Shown here: in pieces, positions 39,877 to 47,494 of the stretch
Position numbering within the stretch: the stretch's first letter is position 1
How the letters are laid out: every line of letters begins with the position of its first letter
NCBI RefSeq assembly: GCF_021183625.1
Contig: NZ_CP089214.1
Span: forward strand, 6,448,001 to 6,512,000
Origin: Nocardia asteroides
GTDB taxonomy: Bacteria > Actinomycetota > Actinomycetes > Mycobacteriales > Mycobacteriaceae
Direction: 5' to 3'
DNA length: 64,000 nt
Program-made: the position numbers and the translations under genes
Notes under the pieces: model-generated
Databases searched by the model: none
Seen by the model: the letters and a program-made list of their open reading frames with translations, nothing else
What the model was told of the DNA's origin: nothing

Positions 39877-40743
39877 TCAGCCGTCGAGGAAGGACAGGAT
39901 GGGCGGCGCGGCCAGCACCCAGGTGTCGAACAGGTTGTACCGGTCGACCCGCTGCTGTGCCCGGTCCTCGACGGCGCGCTCCCAGGCGTCCTCCGGCCAC
40001 GGCGGGTCGATCAGCGTCGAGCCGGCGATCAGGCAGCTCACCTCCAGTGAGGTGCGCTTCGGGTGGTCCAGGTCGTGCGCGCCGCCGCGAATGATGAGCG
40101 TGGGCACGGTGATCCGGTCGAAGAGCTCGTCGTCGACGCCGGGCACGGTCTGCCCCGGCTTGGAGACGTAGGCGTTCAGCCAGCGCAGCGAGAGCTTGAC
40201 GAACTCGTCCCGGTCGAGGGCGAGCAGCCGCTGCTCGTTCTTCGGGTTGGCCGCGATCAGCTCGCGCCACTCCCGCATCCGCGGCAGCCCTTCGACGCCG
40301 AGGCCGCGCACCACCTGCAGGCTGGGCAGCACGTAGTGCGCGCCGAGGTTGAAGGTGCCGTAGATGCCGCCGACGATGTTCCACAGCACCAGCTTCGAGA
40401 CCAGCTCCGGGTACAGGATCGTGGTGACCATCGAGTCGCGGGCACCGCCGGAGCCACCCGCCAGCACCACCGGGCCGGTGTCGAGCGCGGTGAGCAGGCC
40501 GTGCAGCGTCTCGGCGCGCATGTGCGATTCGCTCTGCCCGTAGAACTGGACGTCGGAGGCGCCGCAGTTGGGGCGGTCCCAGAGCAGCACCCGGTACCCG
40601 CCCGCGACCAGCGCCTCGGCCAGCGGGCGCAGCCCGGGAATGTCCATCCCGAACCGCCCGCCGGGCGTGAGCACGACGAGTTCGCCGCTGTCGCCCAGGA
40701 TCTCGTAGACGACCGAACCGCCGTTCACGACTACCGATGGCAT
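39877..40743 (-). CDS. Alpha/beta hydrolase, catalytic His not evident
   Basis: A 288-residue alpha/beta hydrolase-fold protein. The nucleophile elbow is GGSGG with Ser98, VLLWDRPNCGASD at about 53-65 is the typical strand, and GGAHDLDHP holds a likely acid. At the usual place of the catalytic His (after the last strand) the sequence reads IAGSTLIDPPWPEDAW without a His, so the enzyme may use another residue or be a C-C hydrolase variant. Start 40743 has GAGGGG upstream; the frame to 40767 is rejected. It is the last gene of the minus-strand operon that begins at 45678. Confidence 0.78.
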   Translation of the reverse strand: MPSVVVNGGSVVYEILGDSGELVVLTPGGRFGMDIPGLRPLAEALVAGGYRVLLWDRPNCGASDVQFYGQSESHMRAETLHGLLTALDTGPVVLAGGSGGARDSMVTTILYPELVSKLVLWNIVGGIYGTFNLGAHYVLPSLQVVRGLGVEGLPRMREWRELIAANPKNEQRLLALDRDEFVKLSLRWLNAYVSKPGQTVPGVDDELFDRITVPTLIIRGGAHDLDHPKRTSLEVSCLIAGSTLIDPPWPEDAWERAVEDRAQQRVDRYNLFDTWVLAAPPILSFLDG

Positions 40744-40789
40744 GGGAACCCCTCTCCGGCACCGCACCGGAGCCTCCGGCCGGGGCAGC

Positions 40790-41182
40790 TCACGCCGTCA
40801 CGATGACGTCGGCGCCGTCCACCCGCACCGGGTAGGTGCGGATGCTCCACTCCGGCTTCACCGCGGTGGTCCCGGTGGCGAGCTCGAAACCCCACTGGTG
40901 CCAGGGGCAGTAGATGTACTCCTTGTCCCGCACCTCGACCGCGTCGCCGGGCACCGACTCGTCCACCACGGTCCGGCCGCGGGCCCGGCCCGAGCAGAGC
41001 GGGCCGCCCTCGTGCGGGCAGTAGTTGGCGATGGCGTAGAAGGTGCCGCCCACGTTGTAGACGCCGACCCCGTGCCTGCCGATCGGCACCACCTTGGACT
41101 CGCCGGGCTGGATCTCGTCCACCGTGGCGACGACGTGTTCCCGCCCCTGGGCGAGCCGGGGGCGTTCGGGCTGCGCGGTCAC
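40790..41182 (-). CDS. Rieske [2Fe-2S] ferredoxin
   Basis: A 130-residue Rieske protein. The two ligand pairs are CPH at 55-57 and CPWH at 92-95, with the expected spacing. Soluble proteins of this size serve as electron carriers to Rieske oxygenases, but no oxygenase alpha subunit is encoded in the window. The GTG start overlaps the stop of the preceding amidohydrolase by 4 bases, so it is firmly in that operon. It may serve an oxygenase encoded elsewhere, or directly support a P450 or hydrolase step. Confidence 0.9.
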   Translation of the reverse strand: MTAQPERPRLAQGREHVVATVDEIQPGESKVVPIGRHGVGVYNVGGTFYAIANYCPHEGGPLCSGRARGRTVVDESVPGDAVEVRDKEYIYCPWHQWGFELATGTTAVKPEWSIRTYPVRVDGADVIVTA

Positions 41183-42324
41183 AGCACCCGCCTCTGGCCC
41201 TCGATCGCGGGCACGAACTCCGGCAGGTGGTAGGTCTCGATGCCGTTCTTGTACATGACCCGCTCGCGCGCGTGCTCCGGCAGGTGCTTGACCAGCCAGC
41301 GCGGGTCGTCGAAGGTCCAGTGCGGGTAGTCCGAGGAGTAGAGCAGGATGCGGTCCGCCTCCATCCACTCGAAGGCCCTGGTCAGCTCGGTTTTATCCTC
41401 CGGGTAGTCCAGCGGCTGGGTGGTGAAGCGGATGTGCTCCTTGACGTACTCCGACGGCTTGCGCTTGATGTCGACGAACGACTTGCGCGCCGCGTAGATG
41501 GCGTCCATCCGCCACATGAGCGGCAGGATCCAGGTGAAGGCGTGCTCCACGAAGACGATCCGCAGCTCGGGGAAGCGGTCGAAGACGCCGTCGAAGATCA
41601 GGCTCATGATCTGGTTCGCGGCGAGCAGCGAGTAGGTGACCATGAAGTCGTGGTTGTAGCTGGGGAAGCCGACCGGCGGCATCGGCATCGTCTCGTACGC
41701 CCCGCGGCCCAGGTGGCAGCTCACCACCAGGTCGTGCTTCACCGCGGCGGCCCAGATCGGGTCGTAGCGCGGGTCGCCCCAGGCCGGGCGCGGCTCGGCC
41801 TTGATCAGGATCTGCGACATGAACGGGTGCCCGGCCCAGTGCTCGATCTCGCGCACCGCGCCGTCCACGTTGTCGATGGCGGCGCAGATCGAGCCGCGCC
41901 AGCGCTGGTGCCGGTTGTTGACCGGGTCCAGCCAGTGGTTGGCCAGCCAGTGGTTGATGCCGGTGGCCAGCGCCTGGGTCGCCTCCGGCAGCCGGGTCGC
42001 CTTCACCGTCGGCTCCAGGATGCAGATGTCCGAGCCGGCCTCGATGATCAGCTGCCGCAGGGCGAGTTCCGGGTCGCTGCCTGGAAATTCGCCGTCCTTC
42101 GGGAAGGTGTCGACCCGCATGGCGTAGGAGTGCGCGTAGTCCGGGGCGTCGTAGATGATGGTCTCGCCGACCCGGTGGCTCAGGAAGTGCTTGCTGCGGA
42201 ACGGCTCCGGGATGTACTCGACCAGCTCCCTGCGCCGGGGCACCGGGTGCACGTCGGAGTCGACCACCCGCACGGCGACCTGCTCGGCGGCCGGTGCGCG
42301 CTGCTGCTGATGCGCCAGTGTCAT
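41179..42324 (-). CDS. Amidohydrolase-2 family metal-dependent hydrolase
   Basis: A 381-residue amidohydrolase_2 protein. The N-terminal metal site is reduced to VVDSDVHPVP (Asp-x-Asp-x-His), and LLYSSDYPHWTF near the C-terminus carries the conserved Asp. It clearly resembles the neighbouring gene at 42335-43417 (SSYPHWH) and more distantly the one at 2528. The start at 42324 is preceded by GGAGA-like sequence 10 bases after the upstream stop. Related enzymes hydrolyse or decarboxylate ring acids; the function here is unknown. Confidence 0.85.
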   Translation of the reverse strand: MTLAHQQQRAPAAEQVAVRVVDSDVHPVPRRRELVEYIPEPFRSKHFLSHRVGETIIYDAPDYAHSYAMRVDTFPKDGEFPGSDPELALRQLIIEAGSDICILEPTVKATRLPEATQALATGINHWLANHWLDPVNNRHQRWRGSICAAIDNVDGAVREIEHWAGHPFMSQILIKAEPRPAWGDPRYDPIWAAAVKHDLVVSCHLGRGAYETMPMPPVGFPSYNHDFMVTYSLLAANQIMSLIFDGVFDRFPELRIVFVEHAFTWILPLMWRMDAIYAARKSFVDIKRKPSEYVKEHIRFTTQPLDYPEDKTELTRAFEWMEADRILLYSSDYPHWTFDDPRWLVKHLPEHARERVMYKNGIETYHLPEFVPAIEGQRRVL

Positions 42325-42334
42325 GGGCGTCTCC

Positions 42335-43417
42335 TTATCCCGCGGGGGCCATGATGTCGATGCCGTACAGCTCGGCGGCATTGCGCCAGAGCAGCTTCGC
42401 GCGCTGCTCCGCGCTCAGCCCCGCGGGCAGCGCGAGCGCGTCGCCCGCGTGCCAGTGCGGGTAGCTGGAGCCGAACATGAGCATGTCCTCTTTACCGGTG
42501 AAACCGAGCCACTCGCTCGCGAACTCGGTGTCGCCGGGGCCGTCCAGGCTGCCCTGCACGAAGTAGACGTGGCCGGGCAGGTAGTCGCTCGGCATCTTCG
42601 GCGCCCACGGGGTCTGCTCCAGGTGCGGCCTGCCGAAGGTGTCCATCCGCCAGCTGAACGGGGTGAGCATGTCGGCGCCGCCGTCCGCCCAGACGAACTT
42701 CAGCGCGTCGAAGCGCTCGAAGACGCCCTCCGCGATCATGTTCATCAGGTGGTAGACGTAGTTCAGCGTCATGAAGCCGAGGTACTGCTCGTAGCCGCGG
42801 GTGTGCCCGGACGGCGTCGGCGGGAAGGCGATGCTCTCGCCGGTCTCGATGTGCGCGGCCACCGGGAGCCCGGCCGCGGCGGCGGCCTCCCAGATCGGCC
42901 AGTACTGCGGCTTGCCGTACAGCGCCATGGACTGCAGCGGGATGCCGAGCTGCACCACCCGCGGGTGCGTGCCCCAGCGCTCGATCTCGCGCAGCGCGCC
43001 CGGCACGTCGTCCGGGTTCACCCGGATGGTGCCGCGGAACCGGTCGGCGTGCGCGCCGTCGAGCCAGCGGGTCACCAGCATCTCGTTGTGCGCGGCGAGC
43101 ACCGCGGTGGTGAGGTGCCGGTCCGGCAGCACCCCGCGGGTCATCGGATGGAGAACCGCCACGTCGACGCCGCGCTCGTCGAAGAGCTGCGCGGCCACCA
43201 GCCCCGGGTCCGAGCCCGGGTACTGCTTCTCCGGGCCGCGGGTGCCCTTCGCGTACTCCCCTCCGGGCGCGCCGTACCAGTCCATCTCGGCATCGGGGAT
43301 GCCGCGGCTGCGGTACGGCTCGCGCAGGAAGCTCCGCATGTCGGCGTTCGACGCGAAGAAGACGTGCACGCTCGCGTCCACGACCGGGGTGCTGGTGCCG
43401 TCGGGCAGTTCTCTCAT
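42335..43417 (-). CDS. Amidohydrolase-2 family protein with altered metal site
   Basis: A 360-residue amidohydrolase_2 protein related to its neighbour. At the first metal site it reads VVDASVHVFF: the second Asp of DxDxH is replaced by Ser, and the late motif reads MFGSSYPHWH, where the usual catalytic Asp of GSDxPH is Ser. With both acidic positions changed it may be inactive as a hydrolase or act as a partner subunit of the neighbouring enzyme. It lies 16 bases downstream of the P450 gene in the same operon. Confidence 0.82.
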   Translation of the reverse strand: MRELPDGTSTPVVDASVHVFFASNADMRSFLREPYRSRGIPDAEMDWYGAPGGEYAKGTRGPEKQYPGSDPGLVAAQLFDERGVDVAVLHPMTRGVLPDRHLTTAVLAAHNEMLVTRWLDGAHADRFRGTIRVNPDDVPGALREIERWGTHPRVVQLGIPLQSMALYGKPQYWPIWEAAAAAGLPVAAHIETGESIAFPPTPSGHTRGYEQYLGFMTLNYVYHLMNMIAEGVFERFDALKFVWADGGADMLTPFSWRMDTFGRPHLEQTPWAPKMPSDYLPGHVYFVQGSLDGPGDTEFASEWLGFTGKEDMLMFGSSYPHWHAGDALALPAGLSAEQRAKLLWRNAAELYGIDIMAPAG

Positions 43418-43433
43418 CCGATCACTCTCTCGA

Positions 43434-44798
43434 TCAGTCGATCACCGCGACGTCCGGACGCTCCGTCACCGGGGCGGCCAGCCGCTGCTCGTCGCAGATC
43501 CGCTGCAGCTTCTCCAGGGTCGCTTCCAGCCCGGGGCCGAGCTTCTTCCCCGGCGTGAAGGTGGCGGGCAGCTTGCGCATGCCCTGGATCACGCCGATCG
43601 TCTCGTAGTGCACCGTGCCCTCGGGGTCGCAGCGGTAGTCCGGCATCCGGTCCAGCACCGCGGTGAGCATCGACTTGAACACCGTGCGCGCCACGTTCGA
43701 GCCGATGCAGCGGTGGATGCCGAGCCCGAAGCTGAAGTGCCGGTTGCCCTTGCGGTCCAGGACCACCTCGGTCGGGTCGGGGAAGACCGAGGGGTCGCGG
43801 TTGGCCATGGCCCAGGAGAGCCAGAGCCGGTCGCCCTCGCGGAACTCGGTCTCCTGCAGCTCGACGTCCTCGGCGATGGTGCGGCCGTCGCCGGGGGCCG
43901 GGGTGAAGTAGCGGAGGAACTCCTCGGTGGCCGGGTCGAGCAGCTCCTCGCGCTCCCGGCTGAGCAGCTCGCGCTGCTCGGGGTTCTCGGCGAGCCACTC
44001 CAGCGAGTGCGCGGTGAGCGCGGTGGTGGTGTCGAAGCCGCCGCCGATGATCAGCCCGAGCATGCCGAGCAGCTCCAGGTCGGGGGCGGGCTCGCCGTCG
44101 ATCCGCAGCTGGGTCAGCGCGTACACCAGGCCGGGGCGCGGGTTCTCCTTGATCTCGGCCAGGCTGGTGAGCAGGTCGATGCCCATGGCCCTGTGCATCT
44201 CCGCCACCTTCGGCGCCTCCGGCGAGTTCTCCGGGGTGTAGACGGCGGCGTGCACCGGCTCGCTGTAGAGCGACCAGCGCTTCAGCGGAATGCCGAGCAT
44301 GGCCAGGGTGAGCACGGCGGGGACGACGTTCGCCAGATCGTCCACGAAATCGATGCGCCCGGACTCGATGTGCTCGTCCAGGGCGGCCCGCACGATCTCG
44401 TCGATCACCGGCTCCCAGCGCCGCACCGCGGCGGGGGAGAGGTAGGGGTTGAGCACCGAGCGGTAGATCCGGTGCTCCGGGTCGTCCATCTCCAGGATGC
44501 CGCCGCGCACCATCGAGGCGCGCTGGGCGGTGGGGATCGAGATCCCCTTGTACCCCTTGCGCTCCCCGTGCAGGTCGTGGTCGTTGGAGACGTGCGGGCA
44601 GCGCGCCAGCTCGAACACCGCGTCCGCGCTCGCGGCGACCCAGTGCCCGTCGTGGGTGTCGGACCAGGCGACCGGGCACTTGCCCTGCATCTCCTCGGTG
44701 ATGTCCTGGAAGCGGTGCCGGTACTCGGGGCTGTGCCGGTCGAACTGGTACCTGACCCGCTTGCGGTCCTCGCCGGCCACGCTCTCGTCGATGGTCAC
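43434..44798 (-). CDS. Cytochrome P450 monooxygenase (2 of 4)
   Basis: A 454-residue bacterial P450. The I-helix motif is GGGFDTTT at 252-259, helix K ExxR is in EEFLR at 292-296, and the heme loop FSFGLGIHRCIGSNVAR places the thiolate at Cys364. The I-helix acidic residue (Asp257) replaces the common Glu. It follows the mycofactocin-type SDR by 19 bases and precedes two amidohydrolases, so it acts on the same intermediate series. Confidence 0.93.
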   Translation of the reverse strand: MTIDESVAGEDRKRVRYQFDRHSPEYRHRFQDITEEMQGKCPVAWSDTHDGHWVAASADAVFELARCPHVSNDHDLHGERKGYKGISIPTAQRASMVRGGILEMDDPEHRIYRSVLNPYLSPAAVRRWEPVIDEIVRAALDEHIESGRIDFVDDLANVVPAVLTLAMLGIPLKRWSLYSEPVHAAVYTPENSPEAPKVAEMHRAMGIDLLTSLAEIKENPRPGLVYALTQLRIDGEPAPDLELLGMLGLIIGGGFDTTTALTAHSLEWLAENPEQRELLSREREELLDPATEEFLRYFTPAPGDGRTIAEDVELQETEFREGDRLWLSWAMANRDPSVFPDPTEVVLDRKGNRHFSFGLGIHRCIGSNVARTVFKSMLTAVLDRMPDYRCDPEGTVHYETIGVIQGMRKLPATFTPGKKLGPGLEATLEKLQRICDEQRLAAPVTERPDVAVID

Positions 44799-44817
44799 GA
44801 TGTGAATCCTCTTCAGC

Positions 44818-45678
44818 TCAGATGTGGTAGTCGTACCACTTCAGGTAGCCGCCGCCGTCGACCCGCAGCTGCGTACCGGTGACGTACCTGGCCTCCTCGG
44901 ACGCCAGGTACACGATGGCGTTGCTGATGTCCTCGGGCTCGACGTAGCGGATGGGCATGGCCTGCTGGACGGCGAACACCGGTTCGGCGTCGGCGCGGGT
45001 CGGGTGCTCCAGGTCCGGCCGGAACGAGCGGTACATGGGCTCGCTCTGCAGCATCGGGGTGTTGCAGTTGGTGGGGTGCACGACGTTCGCGCGGATGCCG
45101 CGCGGCGCCAGCTGCCTGCCCAGCTCGTAGACGTAGGCGGTGAGCGCGCGCTTGGAGTGCACGTAGGCCATGCCGCCCGGATCCTTGCCCGGCTGGTCGA
45201 CCTTGGAGATGTCGATCAGCGAGGCGGTGGAGCCGGTCGCGATGATCGAGGCGCCCTCGGTCAGGTGCGGCAGCGAGACGTGGATGGCGTTGATGGTGCC
45301 GATCAGGTTGGTGTTGATCACGTCGGTCCACGCCTGCAGCTGCGGCTCGCCCTTCATGCCGGCGATGCCGGCCTGGGCGACCACGATGTCCAGCTTGCCC
45401 AGCTCGCGGACGCCGTCGTCGACCGCCTTCTGCAGTTCGGACGCGATGCGCACGTCCGCCTTCGCGGTGACGATCCGGCGGCCGGTCTTGGCGACCAGTT
45501 TCGCGGTCTCCTCCAGATCCTCCGGCGTCGCCAGTGCGTACCCGACCGTCGCGATGTCCTCGCAGAGGTCGACCGCGATGATGTCGGCGCCCTCCTCGGC
45601 GAGCCGCACCGCGTGGCTGCGTCCCTGCCCGCGCGCGGCGCCGGTGATGAACGCAACCTTGCCTTCGACACGTCCCAC
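44818..45678 (-). CDS. Mycofactocin-coupled SDR family oxidoreductase (2)
   Basis: A 286-residue SDR with the mycofactocin-type opening GRVEGKVAFITGAARGQGRS; the cofactor loop GAARGQGR is at 13-20, and Tyr172 and Lys176 are in YVHSK. The usual NAG after the fourth strand is QAG here (about 102-104), and an insertion before the catalytic Tyr (DISKVDQPGKDPGGM) is characteristic of the family. The GTG start has GAGAGGGAC upstream. It is the first gene of a six-gene minus-strand operon with a P450, two amidohydrolases, a Rieske ferredoxin and a hydrolase, controlled by the operators at 45707-45743. Confidence 0.9.
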   Translation of the reverse strand: MGRVEGKVAFITGAARGQGRSHAVRLAEEGADIIAVDLCEDIATVGYALATPEDLEETAKLVAKTGRRIVTAKADVRIASELQKAVDDGVRELGKLDIVVAQAGIAGMKGEPQLQAWTDVINTNLIGTINAIHVSLPHLTEGASIIATGSTASLIDISKVDQPGKDPGGMAYVHSKRALTAYVYELGRQLAPRGIRANVVHPTNCNTPMLQSEPMYRSFRPDLEHPTRADAEPVFAVQQAMPIRYVEPEDISNAIVYLASEEARYVTGTQLRVDGGGYLKWYDYHI

Positions 45679-45706
45679 AGCTGTCCCTCTCCCGTGACCC
45701 TCGGAC

Positions 45707-45743
45707 GAGAATTTACCTCGCCATCGAGGAGAACGCTACTCTC
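45707..45743. promoter_or_regulatory. Island operator region of the minus-strand operon
   Basis: GAGAACGCTACTCTC at 45729-45743 has two symmetrical mismatches and sits inside a longer palindrome (GAGGAGAAC...CTCTCCTC). GAGAATTTACCTCGC at 45707-45721 has an exact left half only. Both lie 29-65 bases upstream of the SDR start at 45678. Confidence 0.65.
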
Positions 45744-45845
45744 CTCAGTGAAAATCTCGCAAGGTTTTCGGACTTTTCGGACAGGTCGAGGCGCTGATCC
45801 GCCGCGAATGCGCACGACAGCGTGAATGTGTTATTACCCTCAGAG

Positions 45846-45860
45846 GAGAATGGCATTTTC
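45846..45860. promoter_or_regulatory. Island operator, one mismatch: GAGAATGGCATTTTC
   Basis: It lies 24 bases upstream of the ligase start at 45885, the first gene of the long plus-strand operon. The divergent region 45679-45884 thus holds separate operators for each direction. Confidence 0.8.
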
Positions 45861-45884
45861 ACTCGATCTCGGAGGCGACCCGCG

Positions 45885-47456
45885 ATGCGAACCATCCCCG
45901 ACGAACTCAGAGCCGGGTACGAGGCCGCGGGCTGGTGGCGCCCGGAGACGCTGGGCGAGCAGCTCACCCGCGATCTGGCCGGGCTGCGCGAGCTCCCGTT
46001 CCGGGTGCACTCGGAGGCGCGGCCCTGGTCGGGCAGCTTCGGCGAGGTGGAGCTGCTGGCCCGGCGGCTGGCCGCCGGGCTGCGGGCGCGCGGGGTCGGG
46101 CCGGGCGACACCGTCGTCTTCCAGCTGCCCAACTGGATGGAGGCGGCCGCCACCTTCTGGGCCTCGGCGTTCCTCGGCGCGGTGACCGTCCCGGTGGTGC
46201 ACTTCTACGGCGCGCGCGAGCTCACGCACATCCTCGGGGTGACGAAGCCCGCGGTCTTCATCACCGCGGCGAGCTTCGGGCGGCTGGTCTTCGACCCGGA
46301 GGTGAGCGCCGGGGTGCCGATCGTCGGCGTGGTCGGCGGGGGTCCCGCGCCGGGCGGAGCGGGTTCGGCGGCGGTCGATTTCGACGCGCTCCTCGCCGCC
46401 GAGCCGCTGGCGGGCGCGCTCCCCGCCGACCCGGCCGGGCCCGCGCTGATCGCCTTCACCTCGGGGACGACCAGCGCGCCGAAGGGCGTGATCCACAGCC
46501 ACCAGACGCTGGGCTGCGAGGCGCGGCAGCTCGCCGAGCAGAACAAGCTGGATCGCGGCGCCCAGCTCACCGCGACCCCGGTCGGCCACTTCATCGGGAT
46601 GCTCGCGGCCTTCCTCATCCCGGTGCTGCACGGGAAGCCGGTGCACCTCACCGACGTCTGGGATCCGGGGCGGGCGCTGGCGCTCATGCGCAGCGACGGC
46701 CTCTCGGTCGGCGGCGGGCCGCCGTACTTCGTCACCAGCCTGATGGAGCACCCGGACTTCTCCCCTGAGCACATGGCGCACATGCGCTACGTGGGGCTCG
46801 GCGGCTCCACCGTGCCGCCCTCGGTCACCCGCGGGCTGGCCGATCTGGGGCTGATCCCCTTCCGCGCGTACGGCAGCACCGAGCACCCGTCGATCACCAC
46901 CTCCCGCTACCACGCGCCGGAGTACGAGCGGCTCTACACCGACGGCAGGCCGATGCCGGGCGTGGAGATCCGGCTCGGCCCGGACGGCGAGATCCTCAGC
47001 CGCGGCCCCGATCTCTGCCTCGGCTACACCGACCCCGAGCTCACCGCGGCCGCCTTCGACGCCGACGGCTGGTACCACACCGGCGATATCGGGGTGCTGC
47101 ACCCGGACGGCCACCTCACCATCAGCGACCGCAAGTCCGACGTCATCATCCGCGGCGGCGAGAACGTCAGCGCGATCGAGGTCGAGGAGGTGCTGGCCGG
47201 GCTGCCCGCGGTGGCCGAGGCGGCGGTGGTCGCGGTCCCGGACGCGCGCTTCGGCGAGGTGGTCGGGGCGGTGCTGCGGCTGCGGCCGGAGCACGCGCTG
47301 CCGACCGTCGACGAGATCGCCGCGCACTTCGCCGCGGCGGGCGTGGCCAGGCAGAAGTGGCCGGAGCGGGTGTTCGCCGCGGACGAGTTCCCGCGCACCG
47401 CGAGCGGCAAGGTGCAGAAACATCTCATCCGGCGGGGCATTGCCACATCCCTGTGA
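45885..47456 (+). CDS. Acyl-CoA synthetase (AMP-binding), paralogue 2
   Basis: A 523-residue ANL ligase, full-length paralogue of 3763-5316, sharing for example LPNWMEAAATFWASAFLG exactly. P-loop TSGTTSAPKG at 192-201, GSTEHPS, YHTGDIG and PRTASGKVQK are all present. Start 45885 has GGAGG 9 bases upstream and aligns with the paralogue start; the frame from 45822 is rejected. It heads the long plus-strand operon, immediately before a KstD-like dehydrogenase. It probably activates a cyclic acid for ring desaturation. Confidence 0.92.
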   Translation: MRTIPDELRAGYEAAGWWRPETLGEQLTRDLAGLRELPFRVHSEARPWSGSFGEVELLARRLAAGLRARGVGPGDTVVFQLPNWMEAAATFWASAFLGAVTVPVVHFYGARELTHILGVTKPAVFITAASFGRLVFDPEVSAGVPIVGVVGGGPAPGGAGSAAVDFDALLAAEPLAGALPADPAGPALIAFTSGTTSAPKGVIHSHQTLGCEARQLAEQNKLDRGAQLTATPVGHFIGMLAAFLIPVLHGKPVHLTDVWDPGRALALMRSDGLSVGGGPPYFVTSLMEHPDFSPEHMAHMRYVGLGGSTVPPSVTRGLADLGLIPFRAYGSTEHPSITTSRYHAPEYERLYTDGRPMPGVEIRLGPDGEILSRGPDLCLGYTDPELTAAAFDADGWYHTGDIGVLHPDGHLTISDRKSDVIIRGGENVSAIEVEEVLAGLPAVAEAAVVAVPDARFGEVVGAVLRLRPEHALPTVDEIAAHFAAAGVARQKWPERVFAADEFPRTASGKVQKHLIRRGIATSL

Positions 47457-47457
47457 G

Positions 47458-47472
47458 GAGAATACGATTCTT
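47458..47472. promoter_or_regulatory. Island operator, one mismatch: GAGAATACGATTCTT
   Basis: It begins one base after the ligase stop and lies 22 bases upstream of the KstD-like gene at 47495, so this gene and those downstream can have their own regulated promoter in addition to read-through from the ligase. Confidence 0.7.
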
Positions 47473-47494
47473 CTCAGTTGCGAACGGAGATTTC

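Noticed and set aside
40754..40772. CTCCGG/CCGGAG hairpin between the Rieske and alpha/beta hydrolase genes
   Set aside because: Only 6 bp of stem with no T-tract, inside a 46-base gap within an operon; too weak to call a terminator.
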